From Bacteroidota bacterium (GTDB lineage Bacteria; Bacteroidota; Bacteroidia; Chitinophagales; Chitinophagaceae): a stretch of DNA of 7,105 nt. Numbering within the stretch: the first letter of the stretch is position 1; each line of letters opens with the position of its first letter. The stretch covers positions 1-7,105 of the forward strand of contig JAEWBT010000090.1 of assembly GCA_023391015.1 (NCBI GenBank). Direction: 5' to 3'. The notes under the pieces were generated by a model. It made no database searches, had not been told where the DNA came from, and worked only from the letters and a program-made list of their open reading frames with translations. This document shows positions 6,477 through 7,105 of this stretch, one piece after another. A program made the position numbers and the translations under genes.

Positions 6477-6502
6477 GTCACCCTGCCTTTGGCAGGGTCT
6501 GA
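6477..6502. repeat. Interspersed hairpin repeat, GTCACCCTG...AGGGTCTG frame (copy 1)
   Basis: CCCTGCC (6481-6487) pairs perfectly with GGCAGGG (6491-6497) around TTT. The outer frame GTCACCCTG/AGGGTCTG is shared with the element at 6642-6667, while the centre differs. Confidence 0.6.
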
Positions 6503-6573
6503 GAAGGTCACTGCAAGCCGCTTAAGTCTATGGTAGCGGACGGAAATCAGGTACGGAAACTTCTTTTGTCTTT

Positions 6574-6616
6574 TGGGCGTGCCCCTTCGCTCCGCTGCGG
6601 GTCGGGCTTTCGGCTC
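6574..6616. repeat. Interspersed palindromic repeat, GGGCGTGCCC...GGGTCGGGC frame
   Basis: TGGGCGTGCCCC (6574-6585) and GCGGGTCGGGCTTTCGGCT (6597-6615) flank a short centre rich in CGCTCCGCT. GCCC (6581-6584) can pair with GGGC (6604-6607). I recognise this frame from memory as a common Bacteroidota intergenic repeat whose centre varies; copy number in this genome cannot be judged from one window. It is not coding. Confidence 0.55.
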
Positions 6617-6620
6617 TGTC

Positions 6621-6667
6621 GTCACCGGGAGCTTGTCGAATGTTACCCTGAGCTTGTCGAAGGGTCT
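6621..6667. repeat. Tandem 21-bp repeat with GAGCTTGTCGAA core (copy 2 of the GTCACC frame)
   Basis: Two adjacent 21-bp units (6621-6641 and 6642-6662) agree at 16-17 of 21 positions and share the exact core GAGCTTGTCGAA (6629-6640 and 6650-6661). The second unit continues into AGGGTCT, completing the frame also present at 6477-6500. CCCTGAGCTTGTCGAAGGG (6646-6664) is an imperfect palindrome of a type widely scattered in bacterial genomes, from memory. Confidence 0.65.
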
Positions 6668-6680
6668 ATCCCTCACGCGG

Positions 6681-6731
6681 AAAAGAAGGCCACCTGTCAA
6701 GTTTTTGAAACCTGACGGGTGGCTTTCTTTT
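6681..6731. terminator. Long terminator hairpin after the TonB-dependent receptor gene
   Basis: AAAAGAAGGCCACC (6681-6694) pairs with GGTGGCTTTCTTTT (6718-6731), 14 bp with one G-U pair. The inner arms CTGTCAAG and CCTGACGG extend the stem with few mismatches up to a TTTTTGAAA loop. On the - strand, the A run at 6681-6684 becomes a terminal T run 28-78 nt past the receptor stop at 6759. The T run at 6728-6731 would allow action on the + strand as well, giving a barrier between the two converging genes. Confidence 0.75.
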
Positions 6732-6758
6732 CCGGAAAATAATTTCTATCAGCGGCTA

Positions 6759-7105
6759 TTACCGGCCATTCCCCAACTGGAAAATCGCCTGCGCGAAGAA
6801 ACGCCGGGGCAAAGCACCCGCAAGTCCGGCGCTGCCATGGGCACCGCCCACGGCCACCGCGCTACTCAGGTTTTGCACCTCGCCATGAAGCACGTTTTTC
6901 ACGCCCACCGTCAGCGCCACCCGGTTTTTCCAGAAACTGCGCTGCACCGAGGCATCAAGCTGGTGGAAAGCAGCCACGCTGCCGCCATAGATCGCATTGC
7001 CTTCGGCATCGGCAGAAAGCATCCGGCTTTCGCCGGTGTATTTATAAAAAGCATTGAAACTCACCTTCGCCGGCTTGATAAACCAGAAGAAATTTCCGGT
7101 AATTT
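6759..7105 (-). CDS. TonB-dependent receptor-like outer-membrane protein, C-terminal end (5' end outside window)
   Basis: The - strand frame runs from the right edge to TAA at 6761-6759 and gives the last 114 complete residues of a larger protein. It alternates short strands and turns as in an outer-membrane barrel: FIKPAKVSFNAFYKYTGES, then AAFHQLDASVQRSFWKNRVALTVGVKNVL (the common receptor phrase in which a barrel strand ends in GVKNVL or GVKNLF), and finally PRRFFAQAIFQL near the C-terminus, typical of the last strand recognised by the Bam machinery. It is predicted to import a siderophore, cobalamin, heme or glycan across the outer membrane with TonB energy; the ligand cannot be told because plug and TonB box are outside the window. 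The GTG at 7064 is an internal codon, not a start. It converges on the carB-like gene. Confidence 0.85.
   Translation of the reverse strand, partial: ITGNFFWFIKPAKVSFNAFYKYTGESRMLSADAEGNAIYGGSVAAFHQLDASVQRSFWKNRVALTVGVKNVLHGEVQNLSSAVAVGGAHGSAGLAGALPRRFFAQAIFQLGNGR

Noticed and set aside
6530..6715. Short open frames (61-76 residues) in the repeat-rich region 6336-6715
   Set aside because: They are translations of interspersed repeats and terminator hairpins, with no start signals or protein-like composition.

Overview
This window looks like ordinary chromosome from a member of the Bacteroidota. The reasons are promoter-like boxes of the TAnnTTTG type (before the tRNA and before the carB-like gene), the absence of Shine-Dalgarno sequences before every visible start, a TonB-dependent receptor, secreted proteins of Bacteroidota style, and a CarB C-terminus that lacks the allosteric domain. 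GC content is moderate, and the octamer TTCCGGAA is strikingly frequent (12 copies counted by eye). Genus cannot be read from this; a Saprospiria/Chitinophagia-like organism is a guess.

Layout, left to right. (1) The 3' part of polA (DNA polymerase I, polymerase domain), ending at 1013 and followed by an intrinsic terminator (1124-1158). (2) A secreted zinc metalloprotease of family M48 (1169-2599), with a secreted, probably beta-propeller-like protein of unknown function (2624-4180) 24 bp downstream; the two look co-transcribed. (3) A hairpin at 4207-4237 that can terminate both strands, serving the secreted pair on + and a tRNA-Pro(CGG) on - (4248-4321). (4) A RidA/YjgF-family deaminase (4449-4883) most like 2-aminomuconate deaminases. 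(5) A 170-200 bp block of ATTGGA-based inverted repeats with small side hairpins. (6) A 396-residue CarB C-terminal half (5085-6275) with its own promoter-like box and terminator; the N-terminal half of CarB is absent. (7) A gene-poor stretch (6276-6758) holding two terminators and four or five interspersed repeat elements. (8) On the - strand, the 3' end of a TonB-dependent outer-membrane receptor gene (6759 to the right edge).

Most genes are housekeeping or ordinary cell-envelope functions, and I see no defence, phage, CRISPR or biosynthetic cluster. The points most worth a second look are the split carbamoyl phosphate synthetase large subunit, the repeat block at its start, the modular repeats (conserved outer frame, exchangeable hairpin tip), and the HIP1-like abundance of TTCCGGAA.
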